Source: Mesorhizobium sp. NZP2298
Lineage (GTDB): Bacteria; Pseudomonadota; Alphaproteobacteria; Rhizobiales; Rhizobiaceae
Assembly: GCF_013170825.1 (NCBI RefSeq)
Contig: NZ_CP033365.1
Coordinates: 6,646,001-6,710,000 of the forward strand
Length of the DNA stretch: 64,000 nucleotides
Reading direction: 5' to 3'
Shown here piece after piece: positions 7,408-18,332 of the stretch. The number at the start of each line of letters is the position of its first letter. Positions within the stretch are counted from its first letter, which is position 1. The translations under genes and the position numbers were made by a program. The notes beneath the pieces were generated by a model. That model was given only the letters and a program-made list of their open reading frames with translations, ran no database searches and was not told the DNA's origin.

Positions 7408-9948
7408 ATGGTTTTCCTGTTCCAGCAGCATCCGGCCGCACACCGAAGCAATGAGGAGCTAGAATTCAGATCAGACTTTCGCAAGGCGCGCACCGCGCAT
7501 CAAACGCCGTTTCGTTGTGAAAAAAGGCTCAGTACCGACAACGTATTTGTAATCGCCCTGGCGGCCTCGTTTGCGCTCTTGTTCGGGATACAGAGGCAGG
7601 ACCCACAGGTCGACGAGGCGGTCCTAAGTGAACTGCGAACGATTCAGATCAACTACGCATTGCTCCAGCGCGATGTCGCCCGCGCTCGAACCGACATGGT
7701 ATTGGACTTCCGCCCCGTTGATTCTACCCTCCAAGCATTGCAAAGGAACGTTACAAACTTGCAACGCCTTGCCGAGATTTCGCCCGATGAGAGCTCCGGA
7801 GCGCACTCCAGGTTGCTTGCACAGCTCAAAAAGTCCGTCGAGAACACAGAGGCTGCCATCTCGGCAGCGGCTGCGCAAAATGAGCTTCTGCAAAGCTCTC
7901 TCGTACGGTTTGCTCGCTCGGTTAATCGCCTTGAGGGGGCGCCGTCCAACAGGCTTGAACTCTCCAATTTGATCCTTCAGTTTTCGGCCAGACCGGGATT
8001 CAGCCTCGCATCACAGATCGATCAGTCTCTCAGCCGACTTCCTCCGAGTCAGGACCAAGCCACCCACGATGTTGTCCGCAACGGCCGCGCTATCCTGTCC
8101 GCGTTGTCGAGAGTGGACCGCGCAGCCGATCGGATCGCATCCTTTAACACGTTCGCCAAGGCCGCCGAACTGGAGCGCGAATACCTGAAAGACAACAGCT
8201 TGGCCAGCGCGCAAGCGCAGCGCACACGACTTTTCTTTGGCTCGGTATCCATATGCCTCTGCTTGTTTGCGATCATTCGGGCCTTCAGGCTGCATGTGCG
8301 GACGAACCGGTTGGAAAGGCGGCTGGAGCTTGAAGAGGCAATGCGTGAGATCGAAGCTCGCTTCAACGAAAGTAAAGCAAAGAACGCGTCGCCGCGCTTT
8401 TCAACCGAAGCAGCGCTTAGACTTGTTCAACGCGCTTTCGACGCGGATCAATGCGCGCTTGCTCAGGTGGATCCGAGTCTCAGCAGGCATACCGAGTGCT
8501 TTGTGACGAACACGTGCATGCGTGTCTGGAACGTCGCGCTTCTTGATGAAGTCGTTTCACTTGTCCGCGCCGGACGGCCAGTGTTTCGCGTCGTTCCGGC
8601 GGCGGAAATGGTTCGCACCGCCCTAGACACTTCCGGTGTTTGTCAAATTGTTGCTTGCAGGGCCTCCGATCAGCAGGCTGTGGTTTGCATCCTTGTTTTT
8701 GAACGAGATCGCTCACTCCCCTCAGCAGGCGACCTGTGGGTTCTTGCCAGTGCCATTGTGCGTTTGAGCAACCATCTTGAAATGCAACGTGTAAATGCCG
8801 AACGCGACGTTCTGGTGAGTCGATGGGAGCAGGCGGAAAGGCTGAGGACCGTCGGCACGATCGCAAGCGGCGCCACACATGAGTTCAACAATATTTTAGG
8901 CGCAATAATCGGATATTCAGAAATTGCCCAAGGTCTGGTGCGTCGCCCCTCCAGAATACGGAACCACATCGACCAAATCATCTTAGCTGGACACCGCGCC
9001 AAGCTGATCGTTGACCAGATCTTGTCACTCAGCCGAAACCGCAAGCGCGTTGCAGTGCCTTTCAACGTCTCCGAAATTGTCATGGATCTTGCGCCATTGC
9101 TGCGGGTTACAGTTCGTGCGGGTGTTCAGTTGAACTTCAAGATCAACGAGTGGCAAACGGTGGTCGAGGGCAGCCCAACCGAGATGCAGCAGATCCTCAT
9201 GAATCTGTGCAAGAACGCGTCGGAGGCTGTCTTGAACGAGGGCCGCGTCGAGGTTAGCGTTTCTCGCGCCCAGGTGTGCCAAACCAAGCCGCTGGCTCAG
9301 GGCACCTTGAGACCTGGAGATTACGTTCTCCTCTCCATCAGCGACGATGGCCCAGGAATCGCAAGTTCGATACTTCCGCATGTCTTTGAGCCCTTTTTTA
9401 CCACTCGCTCTCTCGTCGGCGGGACCGGGCTGGGTCTTGCTGCGGTTGACAGGCACGTGAGCGCGCTCGCAGGATGCCTAGACGTCACCTCGGTTGTTGG
9501 CCGAGGTACGCGCTTTGATATCTACTTGCCAGCCTCCGAGGATGAGCCAGTCAACGCTGACGTCACTTTCGGCCCATACAACGGATCACCGGCCAACGGC
9601 GGAATCATTGCAGTCGTGGAGCCCGATCCAGCAGAGTTGGAGATTCACAAGGACAATATCGCCGCGCTGGGTTATGAGCCGATCGGCTTCGCGACCTTCG
9701 AAAGTCTTTGCGGCTGGATCGAGAGCGGGAAGGCAGCTGACCTGCTGATTTTGGCGAAGACGGCTTTCCTCGAGCGAGGACGGGCCGAGTCCGTATGCCC
9801 GGCCATCATGACGGTGCCTTTCATAGTCATCGGTGACATCGACCCCATGCCGGTCACCTCTGACAATCAGGCCTTCGTCCTTCGGCTAGCGAGACCGGTC
9901 TCGTCCAGGACAATAGAGCATGCGATTCGTATAATGATGATGGCGTGA
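7408..9948 (+). CDS. virA: VirA-type sensor histidine kinase
   Basis: Membrane sensor kinase that phosphorylates VirG to switch on the T4SS; 846 residues from the ATG at 7408. I prefer this over the upstream ATG at 7390 because GGGGAGAGG sits correctly before it. Residues below count from the 7390 ATG. Two membrane helices (about 52-67 and 281-299) flank a ~210-residue periplasmic domain, followed by a GAF-like linker. The kinase core has the phospho-accepting His497 in [11 protein letters not shown], the N box [10 protein letters not shown], and the G boxes SDDGPGI and GGTGLGLA. A receiver-like domain ends the protein, but its phospho-Asp position is replaced (LLILAK instead of an LVD-type site), so it cannot be phosphorylated there. 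A nod box lies upstream. The gene converges on virB11. Confidence 0.93.
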   Translation: MVFLFQQHPAAHRSNEELEFRSDFRKARTAHQTPFRCEKRLSTDNVFVIALAASFALLFGIQRQDPQVDEAVLSELRTIQINYALLQRDVARARTDMVLDFRPVDSTLQALQRNVTNLQRLAEISPDESSGAHSRLLAQLKKSVENTEAAISAAAAQNELLQSSLVRFARSVNRLEGAPSNRLELSNLILQFSARPGFSLASQIDQSLSRLPPSQDQATHDVVRNGRAILSALSRVDRAADRIASFNTFAKAAELEREYLKDNSLASAQAQRTRLFFGSVSICLCLFAIIRAFRLHVRTNRLERRLELEEAMREIEARFNESKAKNASPRFSTEAALRLVQRAFDADQCALAQVDPSLSRHTECFVTNTCMRVWNVALLDEVVSLVRAGRPVFRVVPAAEMVRTALDTSGVCQIVACRASDQQAVVCILVFERDRSLPSAGDLWVLASAIVRLSNHLEMQRVNAERDVLVSRWEQAERLRTVGTIASGATHEFNNILGAIIGYSEIAQGLVRRPSRIRNHIDQIILAGHRAKLIVDQILSLSRNRKRVAVPFNVSEIVMDLAPLLRVTVRAGVQLNFKINEWQTVVEGSPTEMQQILMNLCKNASEAVLNEGRVEVSVSRAQVCQTKPLAQGTLRPGDYVLLSISDDGPGIASSILPHVFEPFFTTRSLVGGTGLGLAAVDRHVSALAGCLDVTSVVGRGTRFDIYLPASEDEPVNADVTFGPYNGSPANGGIIAVVEPDPAELEIHKDNIAALGYEPIGFATFESLCGWIESGKAADLLILAKTAFLERGRAESVCPAIMTVPFIVIGDIDPMPVTSDNQAFVLRLARPVSSRTIEHAIRIMMMA

Positions 9949-10070
9949 TGCCGCCGACTCGCTCATTCTATGCAAGTAATGTGAGAAGGCCTGGCAAAAG
10001 ACATCGAAGCAGAACAAAACGACGCGTCGCATCACAATGGACTTATCGATCCCGAGACGTTGTTCTAGCC

Positions 10071-11111
10071 TTAGTGCTTGTTAAGGAGGTCGGCTACTGT
10101 CTCTCCCCGTCGCCGGGCATCGGCGGCGAGCCATACCTCTCCCACCTCGTACAGGTCACCTTGGGTGTGGAACGGCACAATGACGTCAACGGCAGCCGAC
10201 AGCATGTCAAGAAGCGTTCGATCTTCCACAGCGGCTCCTTGCGGGCTGCTCTTGACGAGGGAAAAGAGCTTTTTGAAGCCCTGGACCGGATCAGCCCCAT
10301 GGATCGTTGATATTGATCCCGCATGGCCGGAGACGACTTCGCTAAGGTAGGCCCATGCAGCATCATCGCGCATCTCGCCGAGCAATATTCGGTCAGGGCG
10401 CATGCGCAAGCTCGCTTGCAGCAGTTGCTCGGCTGTCACCGCACCTACGCCGGCTCGGTCCTTCGGATAGAGTAACCGGACATGGTTCTCGTGCGGGATT
10501 ACAAGCTCCAGCGTGTCCTCGATACTTATCAGTCTCTCTTGCGGGGGTATAGCGTTGATCAAAGTCTTGCTCATTGTCGTTTTGCCGCTTCCAGTAGGTC
10601 CGCAAAGCAGCATCGTGAGCCGTCCCGAAACACACGCTTGCAAAAACTTCTCCAAGTCACCATCGTCGTATTGCTGAAGAATAGTTTGGTCCTGCCGCTC
10701 TTGGCGCTGTTTTCGTGACCGCCATTGATTCCAGCGTGAGTATTCGTAGCGAGAAGAAACTTCCTTCAGTTCGGTCACACGACTTGAAGGACGCCGTATC
10801 GTCAGGCTTACTGTTCCTGAGGGAACAGCGGGCGGCAAACAGATCTGCAGCCGCTCCCCGTTCGGCAGCTCAGTCGCACAGAGGGGGCTTTGCGGTCCGA
10901 CATCTTGCTTGCGCAGCGCTCCAGCGAGAATCGCGATGTCCTCCAGATCGTTATAACCTAGTGGTAGCGGATGTTTCGTGAAGACGCCGGCTTGTCGCAC
11001 AAACGCTTCCCCAGGCCGGTTGATAGCGACCTCTTCGGTCCTCGGCTCCTCAAGCCATTTCAGAACGGGGTCGAGAAGCAAACGCAATTGAGGGTCAGCC
11101 TCCGATCGCAT
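10071..11111 (-). CDS. virB11: VirB11 secretion ATPase
   Basis: Hexameric inner-membrane-associated ATPase of the T4SS, 346 residues. The Walker A motif is [10 protein letters not shown] near residue 170. It is followed by the Asp box (SIEDTLEL), Walker B region ([10 protein letters not shown]) and His box ([12 protein letters not shown]), all typical of GspE/VirB11 proteins. The frame is open upstream, but the family-like start is [15 protein letters not shown] at 11111, which overlaps the end of virB10 by 17 nt. It is the last gene of the virB operon and its 3' end faces virA. Confidence 0.95.
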   Translation of the reverse strand: MRSEADPQLRLLLDPVLKWLEEPRTEEVAINRPGEAFVRQAGVFTKHPLPLGYNDLEDIAILAGALRKQDVGPQSPLCATELPNGERLQICLPPAVPSGTVSLTIRRPSSRVTELKEVSSRYEYSRWNQWRSRKQRQERQDQTILQQYDDGDLEKFLQACVSGRLTMLLCGPTGSGKTTMSKTLINAIPPQERLISIEDTLELVIPHENHVRLLYPKDRAGVGAVTAEQLLQASLRMRPDRILLGEMRDDAAWAYLSEVVSGHAGSISTIHGADPVQGFKKLFSLVKSSPQGAAVEDRTLLDMLSAAVDVIVPFHTQGDLYEVGEVWLAADARRRGETVADLLNKH

Positions 11112-12234
11112 TGTTGTCTCTCCGGCGTTGGCGATGTTGGGGGGCTGGCGCCACGACGGTTGCCGTGAGACCGTATACATCCGAGAAATCGAGGTCGCGA
11201 GCCACAAAGATGGATACAGCATCTCCCTGGTTTTTCTTCAGGGTTGGCGGGATGTTGACCGTCGCTCTCAGTGTCGTCTCGACGGCTTGTCCGCCATTGC
11301 TCTGGAAGCTGTTGATGCCGCTTCCTCCGCCAGAGCTCGCCGCGTATTGACCGGCCGCCTGGAACGCGCCTTGAAGGACGCTCATCAGCATTGCTCCGCC
11401 AAAGCGTTCCCGGAAGTGATTATCCACCGTGCCAGGCACTCCGGAGCGGCCGAGCTCGTCAGCGCCCGGCGATGCTATCGAAACGAGGGCATGGTCAGGT
11501 GTTTCGATGCGCGTCCACAGCACGAAGACACGCGCATCCCCCTGTTCGAGACCATGCTGGATCTCGCCAATCACGGTCGTCCCACGATCCAAGAGCACGA
11601 CATTGTTGGTGGCGCCGCGGACGTCTTTAGGTAAGACGCACTTCACATAACCGGGTAAATTTGTGTCGACTGCCGTTTGCAAAAGGCAAGGAATGATCGT
11701 TCCCTGAGTAATCACGAGATCAGGGTGCGGCAAAAGTGTGGCCCGGCTCGGCTCCTGTATGTCTGGCTTCAATCGGCCCGACAGGTCGCCACCGATCGAA
11801 ATCTCATCCGCGGTCGCGGGAGCATCCTTGTGGTCGTCTTCGCTCCGCTGAGCCACGTCGGGCTTTTGACTGCTGCTGCTGTAGGCGAAAATTGGTGACT
11901 CCTCGGGCGGCGGTTCAGCTGCCGCGGGTTGCGGCGTGGATGGCGCAGGATCTGCCGCCTGCGCCGCCTTTGCAGGTGCTGGAGGTTCGGGAGCAAGCTC
12001 AATAGGCACGGGGCGAAACGGCTCGGCGTTCGGGGAAATTGGCGGGTTTGGCTGAGATGGTTCGTCTTGTGTGCTGGGACGACTTCCGAGCCAGATGAGC
12101 GACAGAGATGAGATGAGAACAAGACCGGCGACGGCCAATTTCTGTGATCCCGAAACATGCCGGCGGGCCGGCTCCGAGACCAACGATGCGGATGCATTTA
12201 CATCGTGTCCCGACTGTGGGCCGGTTTCATTCAT
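11095..12234 (-). CDS. virB10: VirB10 T4SS core component
   Basis: Spans the inner and outer membranes and links ATPase activity to the outer-membrane pore; 379 residues. There is a cytoplasmic N-terminus, one membrane helix (about [19 protein letters not shown]) and a long Pro/Ala-rich periplasmic linker with repeated PAPP-like stretches. The C-terminal TrbI/VirB10 beta-barrel carries [18 protein letters not shown] and the [10 protein letters not shown] helix region. I choose the ATG at 12234 because it overlaps the virB9 stop as ATGA; the open frame continues nine codons further up. Confidence 0.95.
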   Translation of the reverse strand: MNETGPQSGHDVNASASLVSEPARRHVSGSQKLAVAGLVLISSLSLIWLGSRPSTQDEPSQPNPPISPNAEPFRPVPIELAPEPPAPAKAAQAADPAPSTPQPAAAEPPPEESPIFAYSSSSQKPDVAQRSEDDHKDAPATADEISIGGDLSGRLKPDIQEPSRATLLPHPDLVITQGTIIPCLLQTAVDTNLPGYVKCVLPKDVRGATNNVVLLDRGTTVIGEIQHGLEQGDARVFVLWTRIETPDHALVSIASPGADELGRSGVPGTVDNHFRERFGGAMLMSVLQGAFQAAGQYAASSGGGSGINSFQSNGGQAVETTLRATVNIPPTLKKNQGDAVSIFVARDLDFSDVYGLTATVVAPAPQHRQRRRDNNAIGG

Positions 12235-13112
12235 CGGCCCGAGCCTTTCAAAACGCGCCACACGTCGGGTCTCACTGTACCGGTCCCCGGCGCTTGTCCA
12301 ACAGGATCATATGCCCTGTTGAAAATCGACAATACCGTATTGCCATCTCTCAGACGCCATTCCCGGGCGACTGCGGCTACTTCAACAAAGTCGCCTTTGA
12401 CTGTGAAGTTGGCAGCGGCTTCCTTGCCGTCGGGATTGATAATGTAGAGGGAGGGGATACGGGAATTGCTTGCGAAGCCAAATACGGTGGTAAAGCCATT
12501 GTCGAAAACCTGCAGCGGCGCCAGCGATCGATCGCCCTTTGCGACGTAGTGAAAATTCCTTTCGTCGGAACTGGCAGTTGTACCGGGCCGATTCAACAAA
12601 TCCTGAACCCTCTGTTCCTGCAGCACCTTTGCCCGGGCCTGACCAAGAATCGAGCGCTTTTCTGCTGCCTGTCTCAAAGCAGCGGCCTCATCACCGGGAT
12701 AGGTGAACTGCACACTGTAGTATAAGTCAGGTTGCTGCTCATCTAACTTTGGCATCGCTCTCGTTGAAATGCTGAAGACATATCTGCGGGTACCGGACTC
12801 ACTGTCGGCCAGAACGACGACCGGCTGCGGCGGCAGGATCCGGCTGGCCTTGAAGAACAGGTAGTTGGCGCGTGGGAGCGCAGCCAGGTCTTTGCTATTG
12901 GAAACGGCCACGGCTGCAACGGTCTCGTTGGCCGCGAATGTGACGACCAGCGTTGCCCCCACCGCGGTCGACAGGCGCACCACTTCGTCGGGACGGTAAG
13001 CCAAGTAGCGCATCCGCGCATCATGCTTGCCGGCAAGCGGGGTGTCTTCCGCGGAAGCCTCCAGCGTTAAGAGTAGTGAACAGGCCAGTGCGAGAAACGC
13101 TCTTTTTGTCAT
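12231..13112 (-). CDS. virB9: VirB9 T4SS outer-membrane core component
   Basis: Periplasmic core protein, 293 residues, with a signal peptide ([20 protein letters not shown]). The N-terminal domain carries [13 protein letters not shown] and the C-terminal domain, which binds VirB7, carries NFHYVAKGD and [10 protein letters not shown]. It forms the outer-membrane ring with VirB7 and VirB10. It overlaps virB8 and virB10 by 4 nt on each side, so translation is coupled. Confidence 0.94.
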   Translation of the reverse strand: MTKRAFLALACSLLLTLEASAEDTPLAGKHDARMRYLAYRPDEVVRLSTAVGATLVVTFAANETVAAVAVSNSKDLAALPRANYLFFKASRILPPQPVVVLADSESGTRRYVFSISTRAMPKLDEQQPDLYYSVQFTYPGDEAAALRQAAEKRSILGQARAKVLQEQRVQDLLNRPGTTASSDERNFHYVAKGDRSLAPLQVFDNGFTTVFGFASNSRIPSLYIINPDGKEAAANFTVKGDFVEVAAVAREWRLRDGNTVLSIFNRAYDPVGQAPGTGTVRPDVWRVLKGSGR

Positions 13113-13840
13113 GGCTGCACGTCACCCAGGTTCGACACGCTATCTTCCGAGGTTTGATAGGAAGTGACGAGTAGACCTCCCGGATTGGTGAGCCTTGATT
13201 GGGCAGGCAGATCTGTCAGGCGCTCGTAGCGGATGGTTGCTGTCCAGGTGGTCACCAACGGCATCTGCCCATCGATGGAAAGGGTGCGTTTGTATCGGAT
13301 CTGTTGAACGTCCGGACTGATGTCGTTTGAGGAAATATGCCCGACTTCGAGCTTGCCGAGCTTGCCGACTGTGACTTGCGGCGAGGTGGGATTCGGATAA
13401 TTGAAGAACTCTTGATATTGCTGCCGCACAGCCGGTGCGCTGAAACTGGATACGAGGTCATAGCCGTATTGGGCGGAATCGGCTGTGTAGCTCTCGCGCA
13501 GGCGTACATATTCCCACAGCGAAGCATTTATGACGGCTCGCTCTTGGGTTGCCGGCAGTCGAGAGACTGACACTTCGCTGTCAACTGTTCCATCCGGGCG
13601 TACCCAGAGGAAGACAGGTACGAGCTTGGCCAACGGGACCATGGCAGCGATGGTAAATGCCTGCGCAACATTTCCTAGGACCGCCGCTGCCGCAAAGGCT
13701 ATGAGGGCCTTTGACAGGCGCCGCGCAGACTTCGCTCGTGAAGTTTGAAACGCTTCCACCTTCTTATAGTGGGCGGCTAGCGTTTCTCTCTCCACCAGAA
13801 GGGCATGTTCAGGAAATTTCACTTGGGCTCTTTCGCACAT
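13109..13840 (-). CDS. virB8: VirB8 inner-membrane assembly factor
   Basis: Bitopic inner-membrane protein that nucleates T4SS assembly; 243 residues. The cytoplasmic N-terminus (VERETLAAHYKKVEAFQTSR) is followed by one membrane helix and a periplasmic NTF2-like domain with PYxxF-like segments (LREKSYTADSAQYGYD-type region, QQYQEFFNYPNP). The ATG at 13840 overlaps virB7 by 22 nt. A GTG at 13822 that overlaps the virB7 stop (GTGA) is an equally plausible start and would remove six residues. Confidence 0.93.
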   Translation of the reverse strand: MCERAQVKFPEHALLVERETLAAHYKKVEAFQTSRAKSARRLSKALIAFAAAAVLGNVAQAFTIAAMVPLAKLVPVFLWVRPDGTVDSEVSVSRLPATQERAVINASLWEYVRLRESYTADSAQYGYDLVSSFSAPAVRQQYQEFFNYPNPTSPQVTVGKLGKLEVGHISSNDISPDVQQIRYKRTLSIDGQMPLVTTWTATIRYERLTDLPAQSRLTNPGGLLVTSYQTSEDSVSNLGDVQP

Positions 13841-13977
13841 TCGACTTCAAGATCTTCAGGGGAGGTTTCCCATTGTCCCACGTTCAGTTGGAATGGCGAA
13901 CCCGTGCAGGTCGCAAGCTTATCGGTTGTCTTGCATGCCGCCAAAGCCAGTATTGACAAAAGTAGATAGTATTTCAT
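13819..13977 (-). CDS. virB7: VirB7 lipoprotein
   Basis: Tiny outer-membrane lipoprotein of 52 residues that stabilises VirB9. The sequence opens MKYYLLLSILALAAC, a complete type II signal peptide with the lipobox LAAC at residues 12-15. Two further Cys residues follow, available for the disulfide with VirB9. It lies exactly where virB7 belongs, 26 nt after virB6, and its end overlaps virB8. It is short enough to be missed by routine gene calling. Confidence 0.88.
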   Translation of the reverse strand: MKYYLLLSILALAACKTTDKLATCTGSPFQLNVGQWETSPEDLEVECAKEPK

Positions 13978-14003
13978 GTTGAGGTACCGCGCTTGTCGAT
14001 TGA

Positions 14004-14891
14004 TTAACCACCTGCCGTTTTGGCAATGCGGCGATTGAGGCTGCTAAGAGATTGGTTCGCACCTGCCCAAGAACCGCCGGCTATGCTGCTGGCGATCGTC
14101 GGAAGCGCGACGATCAGGGCGTCACCAGCTAGGAAAAGCATATCGAGCTCGTAAAGCCCGATGATCTTGGCTGCTGTCGTACCCTTGTATTTGATCACCG
14201 CAAGCATGACTCCCAGCGCGACTGATTCGGCCGCGATAACTATCGTTGCAACGATGTTGAGGAGGACAAGCAGCAGCCCGTATGAAAGCAGTTGGCCGAT
14301 CCATCTGGTAGCCATGTCTCGAGTGTGATCAAAAAGATAGCCTACAAGAACGAGGGGGCCGATCGCCAGGAGCACCTTCGTCAGAATTCCAACGGCATCA
14401 TAGATCTCGAACGCTGTCCAGAGCGCGCCGTACAAAATCCATTGCGCTCCCTGGAAGGCAAGTATGTCCTGCTGATTCATTGGCCCAATTTCGGAAGCAA
14501 TCCGCTGAAAGGCACTCTGACTTGCAGCGAACATTACGTCGAGCTTCTGGGGGATACCGATGAAGGGCAAGTGGCTTCCGCTGATCTGGTGAGCAAGCTT
14601 TGGAATCGTGTCGTCGAAGACCGATTCAATGTACAGCTGATAGTTGGCCTGCCCTAAGATGAGGGCGACGACAATCGATACCGTGACTACGCGCGAGATA
14701 CCTCCGCGCGCGTCGACTTGACCGCGCATGACCAGAAAGCCTTGGATTATGATCCAGAGCGTGACGCACGCAACCAGAGGCGCACTGACCGCCTCTTGGA
14801 CGTTTCCAATCACTTTGTGCAGCCCCAACGTAAAGGCCTCATGAAAGATCACGTGTATGGCCGTGAATGGCGCAGGAATTCTGAAAACCAT
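14004..14891 (-). CDS. virB6: VirB6 polytopic membrane protein
   Basis: Inner-membrane channel component of the T4SS, 295 residues (TrbL/VirB6 family). At least five hydrophobic helices can be traced, including VSAPLVACVTLWIIIQGFLV, VSIVVALILGQ and the pairs around residues 165-240. The conserved central Trp-containing loop (WILYGALWTAFEIYDAVG) is present. A ribosome site precedes the ATG at 14891. It sits between virB5 and virB7 in the standard order. Confidence 0.92.
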   Translation of the reverse strand: MVFRIPAPFTAIHVIFHEAFTLGLHKVIGNVQEAVSAPLVACVTLWIIIQGFLVMRGQVDARGGISRVVTVSIVVALILGQANYQLYIESVFDDTIPKLAHQISGSHLPFIGIPQKLDVMFAASQSAFQRIASEIGPMNQQDILAFQGAQWILYGALWTAFEIYDAVGILTKVLLAIGPLVLVGYLFDHTRDMATRWIGQLLSYGLLLVLLNIVATIVIAAESVALGVMLAVIKYKGTTAAKIIGLYELDMLFLAGDALIVALPTIASSIAGGSWAGANQSLSSLNRRIAKTAGG

Positions 14892-14948
14892 TGCGTGAAC
14901 CTTATTTGCCCCTGATCAGCGCAGATGAGCCGGATGAACTAAGCGTCG

Positions 14949-15623
14949 CTACTCAAACATTCTGGCGGTGTCCTGGCGTTCGCGACGCTGCATCGCGGCC
15001 TCCTCTGCGGCGTGAAGGCTCGCTTGTGCAGTGGCCATCGTCAGCAGACTCGTGGCCTGGACATTTTGGATAATCGCATCATGAATCTGCTTGAGGACCA
15101 GACCGTTGGTGACGGTGGCCTGCACAATATTTCCCGAGCGGGAAAGCTGACCAAGCGTGTTGTCGTTGGCCTTAAGGCGCTTGTCCATTACGCCCAGAGT
15201 GTCGGCCGCAAGAGCTGCGGCATTGATGGCACCAGCGATTTGTCCCTGCAACAGTTTCGCTTCTGAATCCGTGCCGTCGACTTTCCGGTTTGGGTTGTCC
15301 GCAATTGCACGCGCTTTAATCGAAGTTGGCGCCTGACCCTCAAACATCTGCCTCTCAAGCTGATTGCCCGACGGGTAGTGATTTCCTTGGTTCAGTGAAC
15401 TTAGCAGCCCCGTGACACCGAATGACGACCTTAGTATCTCCACCATTTCCATCGTCGTAGCGACCGTCTGGGCTGACTTTATCAGGATCTGCGCAGTGGA
15501 AACCGCTGTTAAGCCCGCTTGTGTTACTACCGCCGGGTCGATGACGACAAATTGCGCCCGGGCCTGTCCGCTAAGCAGAAAGGAAGCGGCAAGCGTCGTT
15601 GCTGCAAGCGTGGGAAATCTCAT
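14949..15623 (-). CDS. virB5: VirB5 minor pilus component
   Basis: Secreted minor pilin at the T-pilus tip that contacts the host cell; 224 residues with a clear signal peptide ending ARAQ. The mature part is largely alpha-helical (long Gln/Ala-rich helices near residues 170-220, QASLHAAEEAAMQRRER), as in VirB5 structures. The start at 15623 follows a strong gga-gga ribosome site. VirB5 proteins vary greatly between species, so position in the operon is as important as similarity here. Confidence 0.9.
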   Translation of the reverse strand: MRFPTLAATTLAASFLLSGQARAQFVVIDPAVVTQAGLTAVSTAQILIKSAQTVATTMEMVEILRSSFGVTGLLSSLNQGNHYPSGNQLERQMFEGQAPTSIKARAIADNPNRKVDGTDSEAKLLQGQIAGAINAAALAADTLGVMDKRLKANDNTLGQLSRSGNIVQATVTNGLVLKQIHDAIIQNVQATSLLTMATAQASLHAAEEAAMQRRERQDTARMFE

Positions 15624-15636
15624 GAATATTCCTCCG

Positions 15637-18006
15637 TCAGTCTTGAATTTCGTGGTAACGAGTCATGAACTTGTCGAGCCACCCGGTTGGGGCATCTCCG
15701 TGCTGGTCACGAAGCTGGTCGACAAAGCGCACGGTGTTGGCCCGCCCCGAGAGTACGGCTACATACTCGCGCATCTGGCCAAGATCGAATTCGCAAACAA
15801 CACTCCCGCTCTCGCGCTTGAGCAAAAACTTGCGGCTGCCAATTGCCATTCCCTGGCGGATTGCCTCGAACTCCTGCGTGGTGCACTTCAAGCCATCGAC
15901 ATACGCGGCCCGGTCGGCCGTCGGTGATGGGTAGAAGATCTTGGTCATGCATTGTGCAACGAGACTGGCCCCAAGGGGCGATTCAAGCACGTGTTCGGGC
16001 TGCTGCGTTGCGAGTATCAACATGCCGTTGTTCTTGCGGACGGTGAGCAGGAACTTGTCGATAACAGCCGAGAACTGCGGGTTGAGCAGATAGAAGCGAA
16101 ATTCGTCGCAGCTCATGACGAACCGACGGCCATCGACAACAGCGCCCACGCGGTGCAGAAGATATGCGGCGGCCGGCGCACAGACCTCCTCAAATTCCAG
16201 GAGCTGCGTCATGTCGAAGCCGGTAATGGAGGCATCCAGCCTGACTTCGTCCTCATCGCCGTCAAAGGCCCATCCAAGCGCATTCCCTCTACACCACCGC
16301 TGCAGCCGTGCTCCCGCGCCCTCCGAGGGGCTGTGCAGCAGGAATTCGCGCAGGCCCGCAAGTGAGCGCATGGCGGGTTCGAACGAAAGTTGACGAAGAA
16401 TGCCACGTTCCAGTCGACGGCTTTCCTCCGACGAGATCGGACCACGGCCGTCACTCTCGATGAGGGCCATCAGCCATTCGCGCAGAAAATCCAACGAGGC
16501 GGAGGTGTTGTCCAGTCCGCGCAGAGGGGCCAAGCCGCTCGGAGCGCCTCTGCGCAACGCAAGGTATGTCCCTCCCGTGGCTCGCACCAGCAGTTCACCA
16601 CCCCGGTCTTTATCGAAAAAGACGATTGCACCATTGCGATCGACCACGCTTTGCTCAAGCATCGCGAGGATAAAGGTCATCAGCGTCGTCTTGCCTTTGC
16701 CGACGGGTCCGAATATCGCCGTCATGCCGACGTCATTCTCATGGGGGATGTAGTCGAAAGACGTTCCACCGTTTGTGCGAAAGCGCGCAACAGCTTTGCC
16801 CCAGTGGCCGGAGCTGGAACCGCTGGGGAAGTTCTCAAATGAGACAAGCCCGGCAAAATTGTACGAGGTGATCGCCCCGGGGCGCGTGCGCCACCTGTTG
16901 TTCCCCGGGAGTTGGGACCAGTACGCGGCCTCCATGCCGATACCCTCTTGGACGATAACGGCGCCTGTGTCGGCCAGCCTTGCGCGCGCATTTGCTGCGC
17001 GATCGGCGAGGCTATTGAGGCTGTCGCCATAGACGCACAGGCTCAGATGATGCGAACCCATGACGAACTCGTTGCTTGCCAGTGCGTCCTCTGCCTCGGC
17101 AAGTTCATTGATCTGGGTGAGAGCCTTGTCGCCGGCGCTCGTCATCTGGCTGGATTTAAGGCTAAGCTTCGCATGAGCTTGTGGCCGAGTGAGGAAGGAA
17201 AAGCTCTGGCTCAGGACAAGCGGGAAGTTGGCGGACAGTAAGGGATTTAGCATGCCTGGCCGCGTCGTCGCCGGATATTCACGGAACGAAAACAATGATC
17301 CCACGGAGCTATCCCCGGGTCTTCGAATCTCAAGCGCCCGCTTCCCGCAGATGACCCTATCAGTGTAGATCGAGGCGCCAAGCGAGCCGGTAACCATCGG
17401 AACCGGAAGAAACCGGCAAGTCATTATCAGCCGAAGCGCCTCACCAATTTCCGTGAAAAGCACGTTGCCTTTCTCGCGAATACCCAACCGGCGCAGACCG
17501 TAACCGCCGAGTGAGCCAGCAATGATCTGCCAGAGGTCCTCCAGGCTTCGTATTTGTGTGGCCAGATCGTTGTCATTCCGTCTGTGGGATTTGGCAATGC
17601 GCCAGCCGATCTTACCGATTGCGGTGCGGGGGGACACGACGATAGTGAGGAAGTGATCGTTGCGAAAGAGCTTGCCCGACAGCACATGGCGCTCATAGGC
17701 CTCGCTCAGACTGCCAGCAAATGCACTTTGAAACTGGCGCGATGCCGGCTCCGGCACATCGTTGTTTCGCACAAGATGAGCGTATAGCGTGACATTGTCA
17801 TCAGCGATGTTGCGCAAGAGAGTGTTGAACGCGCGGCAGCGCGAATTGCGCATCTCTGCGTCTTCCAAATCAAAGGGCAGGCCGTTCACGTGTGCCATGG
17901 CCATGATCGATCCGTCTTCCAGCAGGACAACCTGATCGCTGAGATGACCGACATACGGAAGATAGATCTCGCCAGATCTCTCGGTCCGGCCACTGGCGCC
18001 AAACAT
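15637..18006 (-). CDS. virB4: VirB4 secretion ATPase
   Basis: The largest ATPase of the T4SS, 789 residues, the usual length. It energises pilus biogenesis and substrate transfer at the inner membrane. The N-terminal CagE/TrbE/VirB domain is followed by Walker A FGPVGKGKTTLM near residue 430. Walker B-like VMSCDEFRFYL and the motif ILATQQPEHVLESPLG lie in the C-terminal half. The ATG overlaps the virB3 stop by 1 nt (TAATG). Confidence 0.96.
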   Translation of the reverse strand: MFGASGRTERSGEIYLPYVGHLSDQVVLLEDGSIMAMAHVNGLPFDLEDAEMRNSRCRAFNTLLRNIADDNVTLYAHLVRNNDVPEPASRQFQSAFAGSLSEAYERHVLSGKLFRNDHFLTIVVSPRTAIGKIGWRIAKSHRRNDNDLATQIRSLEDLWQIIAGSLGGYGLRRLGIREKGNVLFTEIGEALRLIMTCRFLPVPMVTGSLGASIYTDRVICGKRALEIRRPGDSSVGSLFSFREYPATTRPGMLNPLLSANFPLVLSQSFSFLTRPQAHAKLSLKSSQMTSAGDKALTQINELAEAEDALASNEFVMGSHHLSLCVYGDSLNSLADRAANARARLADTGAVIVQEGIGMEAAYWSQLPGNNRWRTRPGAITSYNFAGLVSFENFPSGSSSGHWGKAVARFRTNGGTSFDYIPHENDVGMTAIFGPVGKGKTTLMTFILAMLEQSVVDRNGAIVFFDKDRGGELLVRATGGTYLALRRGAPSGLAPLRGLDNTSASLDFLREWLMALIESDGRGPISSEESRRLERGILRQLSFEPAMRSLAGLREFLLHSPSEGAGARLQRWCRGNALGWAFDGDEDEVRLDASITGFDMTQLLEFEEVCAPAAAYLLHRVGAVVDGRRFVMSCDEFRFYLLNPQFSAVIDKFLLTVRKNNGMLILATQQPEHVLESPLGASLVAQCMTKIFYPSPTADRAAYVDGLKCTTQEFEAIRQGMAIGSRKFLLKRESGSVVCEFDLGQMREYVAVLSGRANTVRFVDQLRDQHGDAPTGWLDKFMTRYHEIQD

Positions 18007-18332
18007 TACACCATTCCTCTTCCGCGTTTCGGCACTCTGATCGGATTGGCGCTGACGCTCGCGCCACCCCAGACCGGCCCGTCCACGCTTCTGCCGGCCG
18101 TCTGCAAATAGAGGAGCGCGACGCTTGCGGCGTTATAGTCACGCTCAACCACCAGCCGTGCCCCGAACCAGAGTGGCACGAGCACGATTTCATAAAGTGG
18201 GTTTTGAAGGACAATGATGACGAGCCCAGCCAACATCATCAGCAATCCGGCCAGCGTGAGCGGCACCCCCAGAAACAGTGCGGGACGTGTCGCCGCCACA
18301 TAGAGGGTGCTCACTTCCAACCGGTCGCTCAT
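18006..18332 (-). CDS. virB3: VirB3 inner-membrane protein
   Basis: Small T4SS membrane protein of 108 residues that works with VirB4. RPALFLGVPLTL begins the hydrophobic region, two membrane helices follow (about residues 19-60), and YDYNAASV-type sequence (ERDYNAASVALLYLQT) is typical of the family. The ATG at 18332 overlaps the virB2 stop by 1 nt; a longer open frame upstream is a shadow of virB2. Confidence 0.93.
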   Translation of the reverse strand: MSDRLEVSTLYVAATRPALFLGVPLTLAGLLMMLAGLVIIVLQNPLYEIVLVPLWFGARLVVERDYNAASVALLYLQTAGRSVDGPVWGGASVSANPIRVPKRGRGMV

